From assembly GCA_008032955.1 (NCBI GenBank), contig CP032046.1:868001-932000 (forward strand): 64,000 bases of DNA, given 5' to 3'. The translations under genes were made by a program, and so were the position numbers. The DNA is from Helicobacter pylori (GTDB lineage: Bacteria > Campylobacterota > Campylobacteria > Campylobacterales > Helicobacteraceae). Numbering within the stretch: position 1 is the stretch's first letter; every line of letters starts with the position of its first letter. Shown one piece after another: positions 1 through 9,055 of the stretch. The notes beneath the pieces were generated by a model. It made no database searches. It was not told where the DNA came from and saw only the letters and a program-made list of their open reading frames with translations.

Positions 1-87
1 AAATCTCTACTAACAATTCATCTGAATGCAAAATCTCAATTCTCCCTAAAAAACAAAATCACTTTTAAGACTAAATCATGTTAGAAT

Positions 88-93
88 TATACT
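88..93 (+). promoter_or_regulatory. Putative -10 box for the first gene
   Basis: TATACT lies about 50 bases upstream of the TTG start at 144, in an A/T-rich leader. No -35 element is obvious, as is usual for sigma80 promoters in this species. Motif match only. Confidence 0.35.
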
Positions 94-143
94 TGAATTT
101 ATTTTTAGTTTAGTTTATTTTTTAAATACAAAAGGTAGGCGTT

Positions 144-1220
144 TTGAAACATTTGACCCCACTCACTCACACCCTTTTTAAAGCCTTATGGTTAGGCGTA
201 GCCTTAAGTGCATCTTTAAGCTTAGTTGCAGCAGAAAACCCCACTAAAACAGAGCCTAAGCCCGCTAAAGGGGTTAAAAACAAGCCCAAATCGCCCGTTA
301 CTAAAGTCATGATGACCAATTGCGATAATCTTAAAGATTTTAACGCTAAGCAAAAAGAAGTCTTAAAAGCCGCCTATCAATTCGGCTCTAAAGAAAATTT
401 AGGCTATGAAATGGCAGGCATTGCGTGGAAAGAATCATGCGCAGGGACTTATAAAATCAATTTTTCGGATCCGAGCGCGGGCATTTACCATGCGTATATC
501 CCTAGCGTTTTAAAAAGCTATGGGCATAATAACAGCCCCTTTTTGCGTAATGTGATGGGGGAATTGCTCATTAAAGACGATGCGTTTGCTTCTGAAGTGG
601 CCCTAAAAGAGTTACTCTATTGGAAAACGCGCTACCACGACAATCTAAAAGACATGATCAAGTCTTACAATAAAGGCAGTCGTTGGGAAAAAAACGAGAA
701 AGCTAACGCTGATGCTGAAAAATATTATGAAGAGATACAAGATAAAATCAGGCGTTTGAAAGAATCTAAAATCTTTGACTCGCAGTCCAGTAATGATCAA
801 GAATTGCAAAAAAGTGCTAATAGTAACTTGGATCTAGACCCTATTGGCAACGCCATGCCCCAAACTTTAGCTAAAACAGAGACCAAAGAAACTCAAATAG
901 AGGAAACTCAAACGCAAAAATCTCAAGAAATGAAAGAGGCAACTAGCGAGCAAATAACCAACAAGCCAGAAAAAGAAAAAGATAAACCCATGTATTTGGC
1001 TCAAATCAATAGCGCTGATTTCACACCCGCTAAAAAAAGCCCCAAAAAACCGGCTAAAGTGAGTCCAAAACGCTCCCCCAAAAATAATATAAATAATACT
1101 AAAAGCAACGCTAAAACCGCTTCCAAAAATTCCAAAAATAAAGAAGTGTGCAAAAATTGCTCTCCAGGGCAAAGGAACGCGATTTTAGCTAACCATATCA
1201 CCATCATGCAAGAGCTTTAA
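144..1220 (+). CDS. Secreted protein with a lytic-transglycosylase-like core and basic C-terminal tail (HP0973-like)
   Basis: The 358-residue product begins with a signal peptide (basic start, hydrophobic residues about 12-29, AA cleavage region). Residues about 55-200 form the conserved part. The stretch AGIAWKESCAG looks like the catalytic Glu region of an SLT-type lytic transglycosylase, but I cannot confirm the fold. The rest is low-complexity: Glu/Thr/Lys-rich, then Lys/Pro/Ser-rich repeats of the KSPKKP type, and a C-terminal CKNC pair. The start is TTG, chosen because AGGTAGG sits just upstream. It lies 12 bases before gpmI on the same strand and is probably cotranscribed with it. A periplasmic or wall-associated role is inferred; no reaction can be assigned. 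Confidence 0.8.
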   Translation: MKHLTPLTHTLFKALWLGVALSASLSLVAAENPTKTEPKPAKGVKNKPKSPVTKVMMTNCDNLKDFNAKQKEVLKAAYQFGSKENLGYEMAGIAWKESCAGTYKINFSDPSAGIYHAYIPSVLKSYGHNNSPFLRNVMGELLIKDDAFASEVALKELLYWKTRYHDNLKDMIKSYNKGSRWEKNEKANADAEKYYEEIQDKIRRLKESKIFDSQSSNDQELQKSANSNLDLDPIGNAMPQTLAKTETKETQIEETQTQKSQEMKEATSEQITNKPEKEKDKPMYLAQINSADFTPAKKSPKKPAKVSPKRSPKNNINNTKSNAKTASKNSKNKEVCKNCSPGQRNAILANHITIMQEL

Positions 1221-1232
1221 AAAGTCCTAAAA

Positions 1233-2708
1233 ATGGCGCAAAAAACTCTTTTGATTATCACTGATGGCATTGGGTATCGTAAAGATAGCGATCATAACGC
1301 ATTCTTTCATGCTAAAAAACCCACTTATGACTTGATGTTTAAAACCTTGCCTTATAGCCTGATTGATACGCATGGCTTGAGCGTGGGCTTACCTGAAGGG
1401 CAAATGGGAAATTCTGAAGTGGGGCATATGTGCATTGGGGCTGGTAGGGTGCTCTATCAGGATTTAGTCAAAATTTCTTTAAGCCTTCAAAACGATGACT
1501 TAAAAAACAACCCCGCTTTTTTAAACACGATCCAAAAAAGCCCTGTGGTGCATCTTATGGGTTTGATGAGCGATGGAGGCGTGCATTCACACATTGAGCA
1601 TTTTATCGCTCTGGCTTTAGAGTGTGAAAAATCCCATAAAAAAGTCTGTCTGCATTTAATCACCGATGGGCGCGATGTCGCTCCTAAAAGCGCTTTAACT
1701 TATTTAAAACAAATGCAAAATATCTGCAATGAAAACATTCAAATCGCTACCATAGGTGGCCGTTTTTATGCGATGGATAGGGATAATCGCTTTGAAAGGA
1801 TTGAGCTTGCGTATCATAGTTTAATGGGGCTTCATCACACGCCTTTAAGCCCTAGCGAGTATATCCAAAGCCAATACGATAAAAATATTACCGATGAATT
1901 TATCATGCCCGCTTGTTTTAAAAATTATTGTGGCATGCAAGATGATGAAAGCTTTATTTTTATCAATTTCAGGAACGATAGGGCTAGAGAAATCGTGAGC
2001 GCTTTGGGTCAAAAGGAATTTAGCGGCTTTAAGCGTCAAGCTTTTAAAAAACTCCATATCGCTACCATGACGCCTTATGATAACACTTTCCCCTACCCTG
2101 TTTTATTCCCTAAAGAAAGCGTTCAAAACACGCTCGCTGAAGTGGTGTCTCAACACAACCTGACCCAAAGCCATATCGCTGAGACTGAAAAATACGCGCA
2201 TGTAACCTTTTTCATCAATGGCGGAGTGGAGACGCCTTTTAAAAATGAAAACCGGGTGCTTATCCAAAGCCCTAAAGTTACCACCTATGACTTAAAGCCT
2301 GAAATGAGTGCTAAAGAAGTAACCCTTGCGGTGTTGGAGCAAATGAGATTAGGCACGGATTTGATCATTGTGAATTTTGCTAATGGCGACATGGTGGGGC
2401 ATACAGGGAATTTTGAAGCGAGCATTAAAGCGGTAGAAGCGGTGGATGCATGCTTAGGGGAAATCCTTTCACTGGCTAAAGAATTGGATTACGCCATGCT
2501 TTTAACAAGCGATCATGGGAATTGCGAACGCATGAAAGATGAAAACCAAAACCCCTTAACCAACCACACCGCCGGGAGCGTGTATTGTTTTGTTTTAGGG
2601 AATGGAGTCAAATCCATTAAAAATGGGGCGTTAAACAATATCGCTAGCAGCGTGTTAAAGCTCATGGGCATTAAAGCCCCAGCAACGATGGACGAACCCC
2701 TATTTTAA
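1233..2708 (+). CDS. gpmI: 2,3-bisphosphoglycerate-independent phosphoglycerate mutase
   Basis: This enzyme interconverts 3- and 2-phosphoglycerate in cytosolic glycolysis and gluconeogenesis, using manganese and a phosphoserine intermediate. The 491-residue length is normal for the iPGM family. The N-terminus carries the metal motif TDGIGYR. The catalytic serine lies in [11 protein letters not shown] near residue 62. HSHIEH, TDGRDV and [10 protein letters not shown] near residues 120-185 form the substrate site, and the second metal cluster appears as [12 protein letters not shown] and SDHGNCE in the C-terminal third. gatC follows after 14 bases, so the two are probably transcribed together. 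Confidence 0.96.
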   Translation: MAQKTLLIITDGIGYRKDSDHNAFFHAKKPTYDLMFKTLPYSLIDTHGLSVGLPEGQMGNSEVGHMCIGAGRVLYQDLVKISLSLQNDDLKNNPAFLNTIQKSPVVHLMGLMSDGGVHSHIEHFIALALECEKSHKKVCLHLITDGRDVAPKSALTYLKQMQNICNENIQIATIGGRFYAMDRDNRFERIELAYHSLMGLHHTPLSPSEYIQSQYDKNITDEFIMPACFKNYCGMQDDESFIFINFRNDRAREIVSALGQKEFSGFKRQAFKKLHIATMTPYDNTFPYPVLFPKESVQNTLAEVVSQHNLTQSHIAETEKYAHVTFFINGGVETPFKNENRVLIQSPKVTTYDLKPEMSAKEVTLAVLEQMRLGTDLIIVNFANGDMVGHTGNFEASIKAVEAVDACLGEILSLAKELDYAMLLTSDHGNCERMKDENQNPLTNHTAGSVYCFVLGNGVKSIKNGALNNIASSVLKLMGIKAPATMDEPLF

Positions 2709-2722
2709 ACTAAAGGAAAAGA

Positions 2723-3004
2723 ATGCAAATTGATGATAAACTATTGCAACGCTTGGAAAAATTGAGCATGCTAGAGATTAAAGACGAGCATAAAGAGAGC
2801 GTTAAAGGCCATTTAGCGGAGGTTTTAGGCTTTGTAGAAAACATCTTCGCTTTAGAAACTCATGCACTAAAAACGGATACAGAGCTATGCACCCCCTTAA
2901 GAGAAGACGAACCCAAAAGCCAACCTAACATTGCCAAAGAGATTTTAAGCCGAAACAAACACAGCCAAGATCATTACTTCGTTGTGCCTAAAATCATTGA
3001 ATAG
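2723..3004 (+). CDS. gatC: Asp-tRNA(Asn)/Glu-tRNA(Gln) amidotransferase subunit C
   Basis: GatC is the small stabilising subunit of the GatCAB complex, which converts misacylated Glu-tRNA(Gln) and Asp-tRNA(Asn) to the correct forms in organisms lacking GlnRS or AsnRS. The 93-residue product has the usual pattern: an N-terminal helix with LEKLSMLEI, the [10 protein letters not shown] linker, and the LREDEP motif before the C-terminal hook. An AAAGGAAAAG ribosome site precedes the ATG. gatA and gatB are not in the window. Transcription probably ends at the hairpin just downstream. Confidence 0.92.
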   Translation: MQIDDKLLQRLEKLSMLEIKDEHKESVKGHLAEVLGFVENIFALETHALKTDTELCTPLREDEPKSQPNIAKEILSRNKHSQDHYFVVPKIIE

Positions 3005-3011
3005 GTTTTAT

Positions 3012-3034
3012 ATCAAGTTAAAAGCTTGATTTTT
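3012..3034 (+). terminator. Rho-independent terminator after gatC
   Basis: ATCAAG, a 7-base loop, CTTGAT, then TTTT. It lies 7 bases after the gatC stop, and bioA arrives from the other side, so it may serve both strands. The stem is only 6 bp and AT-rich. Confidence 0.5.
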
Positions 3035-3109
3035 GAAATCAAACAGACAGAAAAAAGCTATCGCTTGACTGAAATTAAGCTTTTTACTATTTTATTTTTA
3101 AAAGCGCTT

Positions 3110-4419
3110 TCAGCCTTTTTTTAACTCATCAAGAATTTCCACTAGCCTTGCAACCGCCTTTTTGACTTCTTCATGCGTGATAATATAAGGGGGCATGAGA
3201 TAAATGGTGTTGTTTAAAGGGCGCAACAACAAGCCTTTTTTTAGAGCTTTTTTAAAAACCGCCAAACTCAAACGCTCTTTGGTTTGAATAAAGACTTCAA
3301 AGGCAAAAACCATGCCCAAATGCCTTAGATTAGACACCACTTGTTGCTCTATCAAGGGTTTTAACGCGTTTTGGAGCGCGTTAAAAATAAACTCGCTCAA
3401 AGCCTTGTTTTTTTCAATAACATTTTCTTTTTCAAAAATATCCAGCGTGGCGTTCGCGCATGTGCATGCTAGGGCGTTTCCTGTGTAGCTGTGCGAATGC
3501 AAAAACGCTTTATTTTCTTCATAGGGGGCGTAAAATTGGTTATAGATTTCATTATGCGTTAATAGCGCGCTTAAAGGCAAATACCCCCACTAATCCCCTT
3601 AGACAAACATAAAAAATCAGGCTCGATCCCGCATTGCTCATAAGCAAACATGCTCCCTGTGCGCCCAAACCCGGTAGCGATTTCATCAAAAATAATGTGG
3701 ATGTTTTTTTGCTTGCACCATAAAACGGCTTGTTTTAAATACTTCGCGCTATAAATATGCATATTCCCCGCGCATTGCAAAAGCGGCTCTGCAATGAAGG
3801 CGCAAATTTCTTCACCATGCTCATCTAACAAACGCTTTAAAGCGTTCAAACTATTTTCTATTTCATTGTCGTTTTTAGGCACGGGCGTGATGAGATTCTT
3901 GAGCAATAAGGGGGTGTAAGTGTCTTTATAAAGTTTCACATCGCCCACGCTTAACGCTCCCAAAGTCTCGCCATGATAAGAATTAGAAAGCGATAAAAAA
4001 AGCTTTTTAGGGTGCGTTTGATTCTTTAAAAAATGGGCGTGATAGCTCATTTTCAAAGCGATTTCAACACAAGATGAGCCGTTATCCGCATAAAAGCATT
4101 TGTCCATGCTAGTGAGTTGGCAGAGCCTTTGAGAGAGCGTGATGATAGGCTTATGGCTAAAAGAGGCCAAAAGGACATGCTCTAGATCATCAATTTGATT
4201 TTTGAGCTGTTGGCTGATATAGGCGTTATTATGCCCAAAAAGATTCACCCACCATGAGCTGATTAAATCCATGTAGGCGTTATCATTAAAATCATAGAGG
4301 TAAATCCCTTGAGCTTTTTTAATGGGGATAATGGGGAAATTTTGATGCTCTTGCATTTGCGAGCAAGGGTGCCAAAGGTATTCTAAATCCAAAGCGGCCA
4401 GATTTTCTTGAAAATTCAT
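3110..4419 (-). CDS. bioA: Adenosylmethionine-8-amino-7-oxononanoate aminotransferase, frameshifted
   Basis: BioA transfers the amino group of S-adenosylmethionine to 8-amino-7-oxononanoate in biotin synthesis, using PLP. Two reading frames together give one full-length enzyme of about 436 residues. The N-terminal part has WHPCSQM, SSWWVN, the [13 protein letters not shown] region and [12 protein letters not shown]. The PLP lysine is in CLSKGISGG, right where the frame breaks. The C-terminal part carries [12 protein letters not shown]. The break is at 3584-3588, where a run of five C (G in the gene) must be six to read through as GISGGYLPLS. Nothing else is damaged, so this is either a sequencing indel or a very recent mutation. 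It stands alone, divergent from the PpiD-like gene. Confidence 0.9.
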
Positions 4420-4547
4420 GTTAAAAACTCTCTATAATAAGGATAATTTTAATAACCTTTGGTTAAAATAGGGTTATTTAATTTTACTATAAGGTTGTTT
4501 AAACCTGAATTTCACATTTTTGATTTTTTAAAGGGATTAGAGTTCTT

Positions 4548-6011
4548 ATGATTGAATGGATGCAAAATCATAGAAAGTATTTAGTGGTTACAATATGGAT
4601 AAGCACGATCGCTTTTATTGCTGCCGGGATGATAGGCTGGGGGCAATACAGCTTTTCTTTAGATAGCGATAGCGCTGCCAAAGTGGGACAGATTAAGATT
4701 TCTCAAGAAGAATTAGCCCAAGAATACCGCCGCCTTAAAGACGCTTATGCTGAGTCTATCCCTGATTTTAAAGAACTCACCGAAGATCAAATCAAAGCCA
4801 TGCATTTGGAAAAAAGCGCGCTAGATTCGCTCATCAATCAAGCTTTATTGAGGAATTTCGCTTTAGATTTAGGGCTTGGCGCTACGAAACAAGAAGTGGC
4901 CAAAGAGATCAGAAAAACGAGCGTTTTTCAAAAAGATGGCGTTTTTGATGAAGAATTGTATAAAAATATCTTAAAACAAAGCCATTACCGCCCCAAACAC
5001 TTTGAAGAAAGCGTTGAAAAGCTTTTGATTATCCAAAAAATCAGCGCTCTATTCCCCAAAACCACCACCCCTTTGGAGCAATCCAGTCTATCGCTTTGGG
5101 CAAAATTGCAAGACAAATTAGACATTCTTATCCTAAACCCTGATGATGTTAAAATCTCTCTTAATGAAGAAGAGATGAAAAAATATTATGAAAACCATAG
5201 AAAGGATTTTAAAAAGCCCACAAGCTTTAAAACACGCTCTTTATATTTTGACGCTAGTTTAGAAAAAACTGATTTGAAAGAGTTGGAGGAATACTACCAT
5301 AAAAACAAGGTGTCTTATTTGGACAAAGAAGGGAAATTGCAGGATTTTAAAAGCGTTCAAGAGCAAGTCAAGCATGATTTAAGCATGCAAAAAGCGAATG
5401 AAAAAGCTTTAAGGAGCTATATCGCTCTAAAAAAAGCGAACGCAAAAAACTACACCACGCAAGATTTTGAAGAAAACAACTCCCCCTATACTGCTGAAAT
5501 CACGCAAAAACTCACCGCTCTCAAGCCCCTTGAAGTCCTAAAACCAGAGCCTTTTAAAGATGGTTTTATCGTGGTGCAGCTCATCTCTCAAATTAAAGAC
5601 GAATTGCAAAATTTTGATGAAGCCAAAAGCGCTCTTAAAACCCGTTTGACTCAAGAAAAAACCCTTATGGCGTTGCAAACTTTAGCTAAAGAAAAACTTA
5701 AGGATTTTAAAGGGAAAAGCGTGGGCTATGTAAGCCCTAATTTTGGAGGCACTATTAATGAACTTAACCAAGAAGAGAGCACGAAATTTATCAACGCCCT
5801 TTTTAACCGCCAGGAAAAAAAGGGGTTTGTAACCATAGGTAATAAAGTGGTGCTTTATCAAATCACAGAACAAAATTTCAACCACCCCTTTAGTGCAGAA
5901 GAAAGCCAATACATGCAGCGTTTAGTTAATAACACTAAAACGGATTTTTTTGATAAAGCGTTGATAGAAGAATTGAAAAAACGCTATAAGATAGTCAAAT
6001 ACATTCAATAA
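4548..6011 (+). CDS. PpiD/SurA-like membrane-anchored periplasmic chaperone
   Basis: The 487-residue protein has a short cytoplasmic start, one membrane segment at about residues 10-32, and a long periplasmic part. That is the layout of PpiD, which helps fold proteins leaving the Sec translocon. The region just after the anchor (KVGQIKISQEELAQEYRRL) matches the SurA N-terminal helical chaperone domain. A PpiC-type peptidyl-prolyl isomerase core around residues 220-390 is weakly recognisable, so isomerase activity is uncertain. The stop overlaps an ATG by one base, and the preferred ftsA start is 15 bases further on, so it is probably cotranscribed with ftsA. Confidence 0.82.
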   Translation: MIEWMQNHRKYLVVTIWISTIAFIAAGMIGWGQYSFSLDSDSAAKVGQIKISQEELAQEYRRLKDAYAESIPDFKELTEDQIKAMHLEKSALDSLINQALLRNFALDLGLGATKQEVAKEIRKTSVFQKDGVFDEELYKNILKQSHYRPKHFEESVEKLLIIQKISALFPKTTTPLEQSSLSLWAKLQDKLDILILNPDDVKISLNEEEMKKYYENHRKDFKKPTSFKTRSLYFDASLEKTDLKELEEYYHKNKVSYLDKEGKLQDFKSVQEQVKHDLSMQKANEKALRSYIALKKANAKNYTTQDFEENNSPYTAEITQKLTALKPLEVLKPEPFKDGFIVVQLISQIKDELQNFDEAKSALKTRLTQEKTLMALQTLAKEKLKDFKGKSVGYVSPNFGGTINELNQEESTKFINALFNRQEKKGFVTIGNKVVLYQITEQNFNHPFSAEESQYMQRLVNNTKTDFFDKALIEELKKRYKIVKYIQ

Positions 6012-6025
6012 TGCAAGGGGAAATC

Positions 6026-7504
6026 ATGGAACATAAAGAAATCGTTATAGGGGTTGATATAGGCTCTAGAAAGATTTGTGCCATAGTGGCTGAATTTAAA
6101 GACGGGATTTTACGCATCATTGGCACCGCTCATCAAGACTCCAAAGAAATCAATTCAAAAGCCATCAAAAGAGGGCGTATCAATAGCCTTGCTCACGCTT
6201 CTAACGCCATTAAAGAAGTGATTAATAGTGCTAAAAAAATGGCAGGTTTGAACGCTGATGAAGACAAGAATAACCCCATCTCCTTTAGAGAATCGTATTA
6301 CCCTAAAACTAAGGCGATCGTTTCTTTTTCTGGGGCTTATACTGAAAGCATTAGAGATATCACCGGTGTGGCCAGTACCAAAGACAATGTGGTTACTATA
6401 GATGAAATCAATCGCGCTATCAATAACGCATGCGCTAAAGCAGGCTTGGATAACGACAAACATATTTTGCATGCCCTCCCCTATCGCTTCACTTTAGACA
6501 AACAAGAAGTGAATGACCCTTTAGGGATGAGCGGGACTCGCTTGGAAGTCTTTATCCACATTGTCTATACAGAAAAAAACAACATTGAAAATTTAGAAAA
6601 AATCATGATCCAATCTGGAGTGGAGATTGAAAACATCGTGATCAATTCTTATGCAGCCTCGATTGCCACCTTGTCTAATGATGAAAGGGAGTTGGGCGTG
6701 GCTTGCGTGGATATGGGCGGAGAGACATGCAACCTTACGATTTATAGCGGCAATTCCATACGCTATAACAAATACTTACCCATAGGCTCTCACCATTTAA
6801 CCACGGATTTATCGCACATGCTCAACACCCCATTCCCTTACGCTGAAGAAGTTAAGATCAAATATGGGGATCTTTCTTTTGAAAACGGAGAAGAAACGCC
6901 CTCTCAAAGCGTCCAAATCCCTACCACTGGCTCTGATGGCCATGAAAGCCATATTGTGCCGCTTAGTGAAATCCAAACTATCATGAGGGAAAGGGCTTTA
7001 GAAACTTTTAAGATCATCCACAGGAGCATTCAAGATAGCGGCTTAGAAGAGCATTTGGGCGGAGGCGTTGTGTTAACCGGTGGGATGGCTTTAATGAAAG
7101 GGATCAAAGAATTAGCCAGAACCCATTTCACTAATTACCCGGTGCGTTTGGCGGCCCCTGTGGAAAAATACAATATCATGGGCATGTTTGAAGACTTGAA
7201 AGATCCTCGCTTTTCAGTCGTGGTTGGCTTGATTTTATACAAAGCAGGGGGGCATACCAATTATGAAAGAGACTCTAAAGGGGTTATCCGCTACCATGAA
7301 AGCGATGATTACACAAGAACAGCCCATCAATCAAGCCCTACCCCCCATATCCATTCATCGCCCACAGAAAGGAATTTGAGCGATTTAAAAACCCCTAACG
7401 CTCCTTTAAACACCGCTAAAAACGATGATTTCTTGCCTATAAAACCCACCGAACAAAAAGGTTTTTTTAAAAGTTTCCTTGATAAGATTTCTAAAATCTT
7501 TTAA
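6026..7504 (+). CDS. ftsA: Cell division actin-like ATPase FtsA
   Basis: FtsA tethers FtsZ filaments to the inner membrane and recruits later divisome proteins. The product has the actin-fold signatures: IGVDIGSRKICAIV (phosphate 1), ACVDMGGETCNLTIY (phosphate 2) and VVLTGGMALMKG (adenosine). The C-terminus ends in the amphipathic helix KGFFKSFLDKISKIF, the expected membrane-targeting sequence. I prefer the ATG at 6026, preceded by AAGGGGAAATC, over the ATG at 6011 that overlaps the previous gene. A loop at about residues 75-90 is longer than in E. coli. ftsZ follows after a gap that holds its own -10 box. Confidence 0.95.
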   Translation: MEHKEIVIGVDIGSRKICAIVAEFKDGILRIIGTAHQDSKEINSKAIKRGRINSLAHASNAIKEVINSAKKMAGLNADEDKNNPISFRESYYPKTKAIVSFSGAYTESIRDITGVASTKDNVVTIDEINRAINNACAKAGLDNDKHILHALPYRFTLDKQEVNDPLGMSGTRLEVFIHIVYTEKNNIENLEKIMIQSGVEIENIVINSYAASIATLSNDERELGVACVDMGGETCNLTIYSGNSIRYNKYLPIGSHHLTTDLSHMLNTPFPYAEEVKIKYGDLSFENGEETPSQSVQIPTTGSDGHESHIVPLSEIQTIMRERALETFKIIHRSIQDSGLEEHLGGGVVLTGGMALMKGIKELARTHFTNYPVRLAAPVEKYNIMGMFEDLKDPRFSVVVGLILYKAGGHTNYERDSKGVIRYHESDDYTRTAHQSSPTPHIHSSPTERNLSDLKTPNAPLNTAKNDDFLPIKPTEQKGFFKSFLDKISKIF

Positions 7505-7565
7505 GATACAGCCATTTCTTTATGCGATAAAAACGCCTTGATAGTTAAGAAGCCAGAAAACATGG

Positions 7566-7571
7566 TATAAT
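7566..7571 (+). promoter_or_regulatory. -10 box of the ftsZ promoter
   Basis: A perfect TATAAT in CATGGTATAATCC, about 62 bases before the ftsZ ATG, suggests ftsZ has its own promoter as well as read-through from ftsA. Confidence 0.55.
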
Positions 7572-7632
7572 CCTTTAGCTATTTATCAAAGTTTAAGATT
7601 TGCAAAAATCGTATCTCAAGGAGAATGTGGCT

Positions 7633-8790
7633 ATGGTTCATCAATCAGAGATGGAAAATTATAATATTGGTCAAGCGAGCATTGAAGAAGTAAGCGATCC
7701 AGCTTATAAAGGGGCTAAGATTGTCGTCATCGGTGTTGGAGGTGGGGGGTCTAACATGATCAAACACTTGGTTGAATACGGCGTGCATCAAGATGTTACC
7801 CCCATTGCAACGAACACTGATGGCCAACACCTCAAAAACAATCCCGCTCCGGTTAAAATCCTTTTAGGCAAAGAGTCTACTGGAGGTTTAGGTGCTGGAG
7901 GGGTTCCTGATATTGGTAGGAAAGCCGCTGAAGAAAGCGCTAATGAAATTAGAGAAGCGATTAAGGACGCCAAATTAGTCATTGTCTCTACAGGGCTTGG
8001 AGGAGGGACTGGGACTGGAGCCACCCCTACTATCGTTAAAATCGCAAAAGAAGTGGGAGCGCTCACGATTGCTATCGTTACCAAGCCTTTCAAATACGAA
8101 GGATCTCAAAAAAGCAAGAAAGCCGAAGAGGGGTTAAAGGAATTGGAGCAATCTAGCGATTCTATTTTGGTTATCCCTAATGATAAAATTCTTTTGACCA
8201 TGAAAAAAAACGCCAGCACAAAAGAATGCTATAAAGAAGTTGATGATGTCTTGGTTAGAGCTGTGAGCGGTATTTCTACGATCATCACTAAGCCCGGTGA
8301 TATTAATGTTGATTTTTCCGATTTAAAAAGCGCTCTTGGTTTTAAAGGCTTTGCGTTAATGGGTATTGGTGAGGCCACTGGCGAAGAATCCGCTAAATTA
8401 GCGGTGGAAAATGCGATCCAATCGCCTCTTCTTGATGACGCTTCTATTGATGGGGCTAAGAGCATTATTGTCTTTTTTGAGCACCACCCTGATTATCCTA
8501 TGTATGCTTATTCTCAAGCTTGCATATCTATTCAAGAACGAGCCAATCAAGATGTTGATGTTAAGTTTGGCCAACACACGAGCGAGAGTATCCCCATTGA
8601 TCATGTGCGCGTTACTATCATTGCAACCGGTGCTGAAAGAAACAGCGGTGGAGCGGGTTTGGAATCTATCGCTACGCCCTCTCAGCCTGTGGTGAAACAA
8701 ACAAGAAAAGTGGGTAATAGCGATTTTTTAAGAATCCCCACTGAAGAAGAACTATCCACACCCACAGCCATAAGGATCCAACAAGATTGA
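7633..8790 (+). CDS. ftsZ: Cell division tubulin homologue FtsZ
   Basis: FtsZ is the GTPase that polymerises into the Z ring. The product starting at this ATG is 385 residues. Visible motifs are the N-terminal nucleotide loop GVGGGGSNMI, the tubulin signature LGGGTGTGATP, the T7-loop region GDINVDFSDLKS, and a short linker ending in FLRIPTEEE, the conserved C-terminal peptide that binds FtsA. The ATG at 7633 is preferred over the in-frame TTG at 7600 because AAGGAG lies 11 bases before it. The gene is intact, in contrast to many others in this window. It is the last core gene before the accessory zone. Confidence 0.97.
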   Translation: MVHQSEMENYNIGQASIEEVSDPAYKGAKIVVIGVGGGGSNMIKHLVEYGVHQDVTPIATNTDGQHLKNNPAPVKILLGKESTGGLGAGGVPDIGRKAAEESANEIREAIKDAKLVIVSTGLGGGTGTGATPTIVKIAKEVGALTIAIVTKPFKYEGSQKSKKAEEGLKELEQSSDSILVIPNDKILLTMKKNASTKECYKEVDDVLVRAVSGISTIITKPGDINVDFSDLKSALGFKGFALMGIGEATGEESAKLAVENAIQSPLLDDASIDGAKSIIVFFEHHPDYPMYAYSQACISIQERANQDVDVKFGQHTSESIPIDHVRVTIIATGAERNSGGAGLESIATPSQPVVKQTRKVGNSDFLRIPTEEELSTPTAIRIQQD

Positions 8791-8810
8791 TTGCAGATCT
8801 CGCTTTTCTC

Positions 8811-8833
8811 CCCTATTTTTATAGGGCTATAAT
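8811..8833 (+). other. Hairpin and TATAAT box after ftsZ
   Basis: CCCTAT, a TTTT loop and ATAGGG form a 6-bp stem 20 bases after the ftsZ stop, directly followed by TATAAT at 8828-8833. There is no T-run after the stem, so it is a weak terminator candidate. The TATAAT could drive the short remnant downstream. Confidence 0.3.
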
Positions 8834-8915
8834 AAAGCGGTTTGTTGGGTTTGCTCTCATTCATTTTTAGAATAAAATTAAGAAGCTTTGATTTTAAAAC
8901 TTTGATTTTTCGTTA

Positions 8916-9055
8916 TGCTGATTTTTAGAGCGTTTAGAGAGATTTTAAAGTGCTTAAAGGGGAATATCCCAAAGCACCCCTTGGTTAATGAAACGCTAGA
9001 AACCCATTTGGCAAAAACCAAGAGCTTTGTTTTTCATGCTTGCGTAAATTCATAA
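8916..9055 (+). pseudogene. Short plus-strand ORF remnant after ftsZ
   Basis: Reading from the ATG at 8916 gives a peptide of about 45 residues beginning MLIFRAFREIL and containing KHPLVNETLETHLAK, but one base has to be allowed for to keep the frame. It then stops at TAA near 9055. It overlaps the 3' end of the decayed minus-strand gene, so at most one of the two is functional. The length suggests the 5' piece of a longer lost gene. I do not recognise a family. Confidence 0.3.

Noticed and set aside
867-1207. Minus-strand Phe/Leu-rich ORFs opposite the first gene
   Set aside because: They are the complement of the Lys/Ser/Pro-rich tail; hydrophobicity is a by-product of poly-A-rich codons.
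7645-8864. Minus-strand and alternate-frame ORFs across ftsZ
   Set aside because: They shadow an intact ftsZ; no ribosome sites and no protein-like composition.
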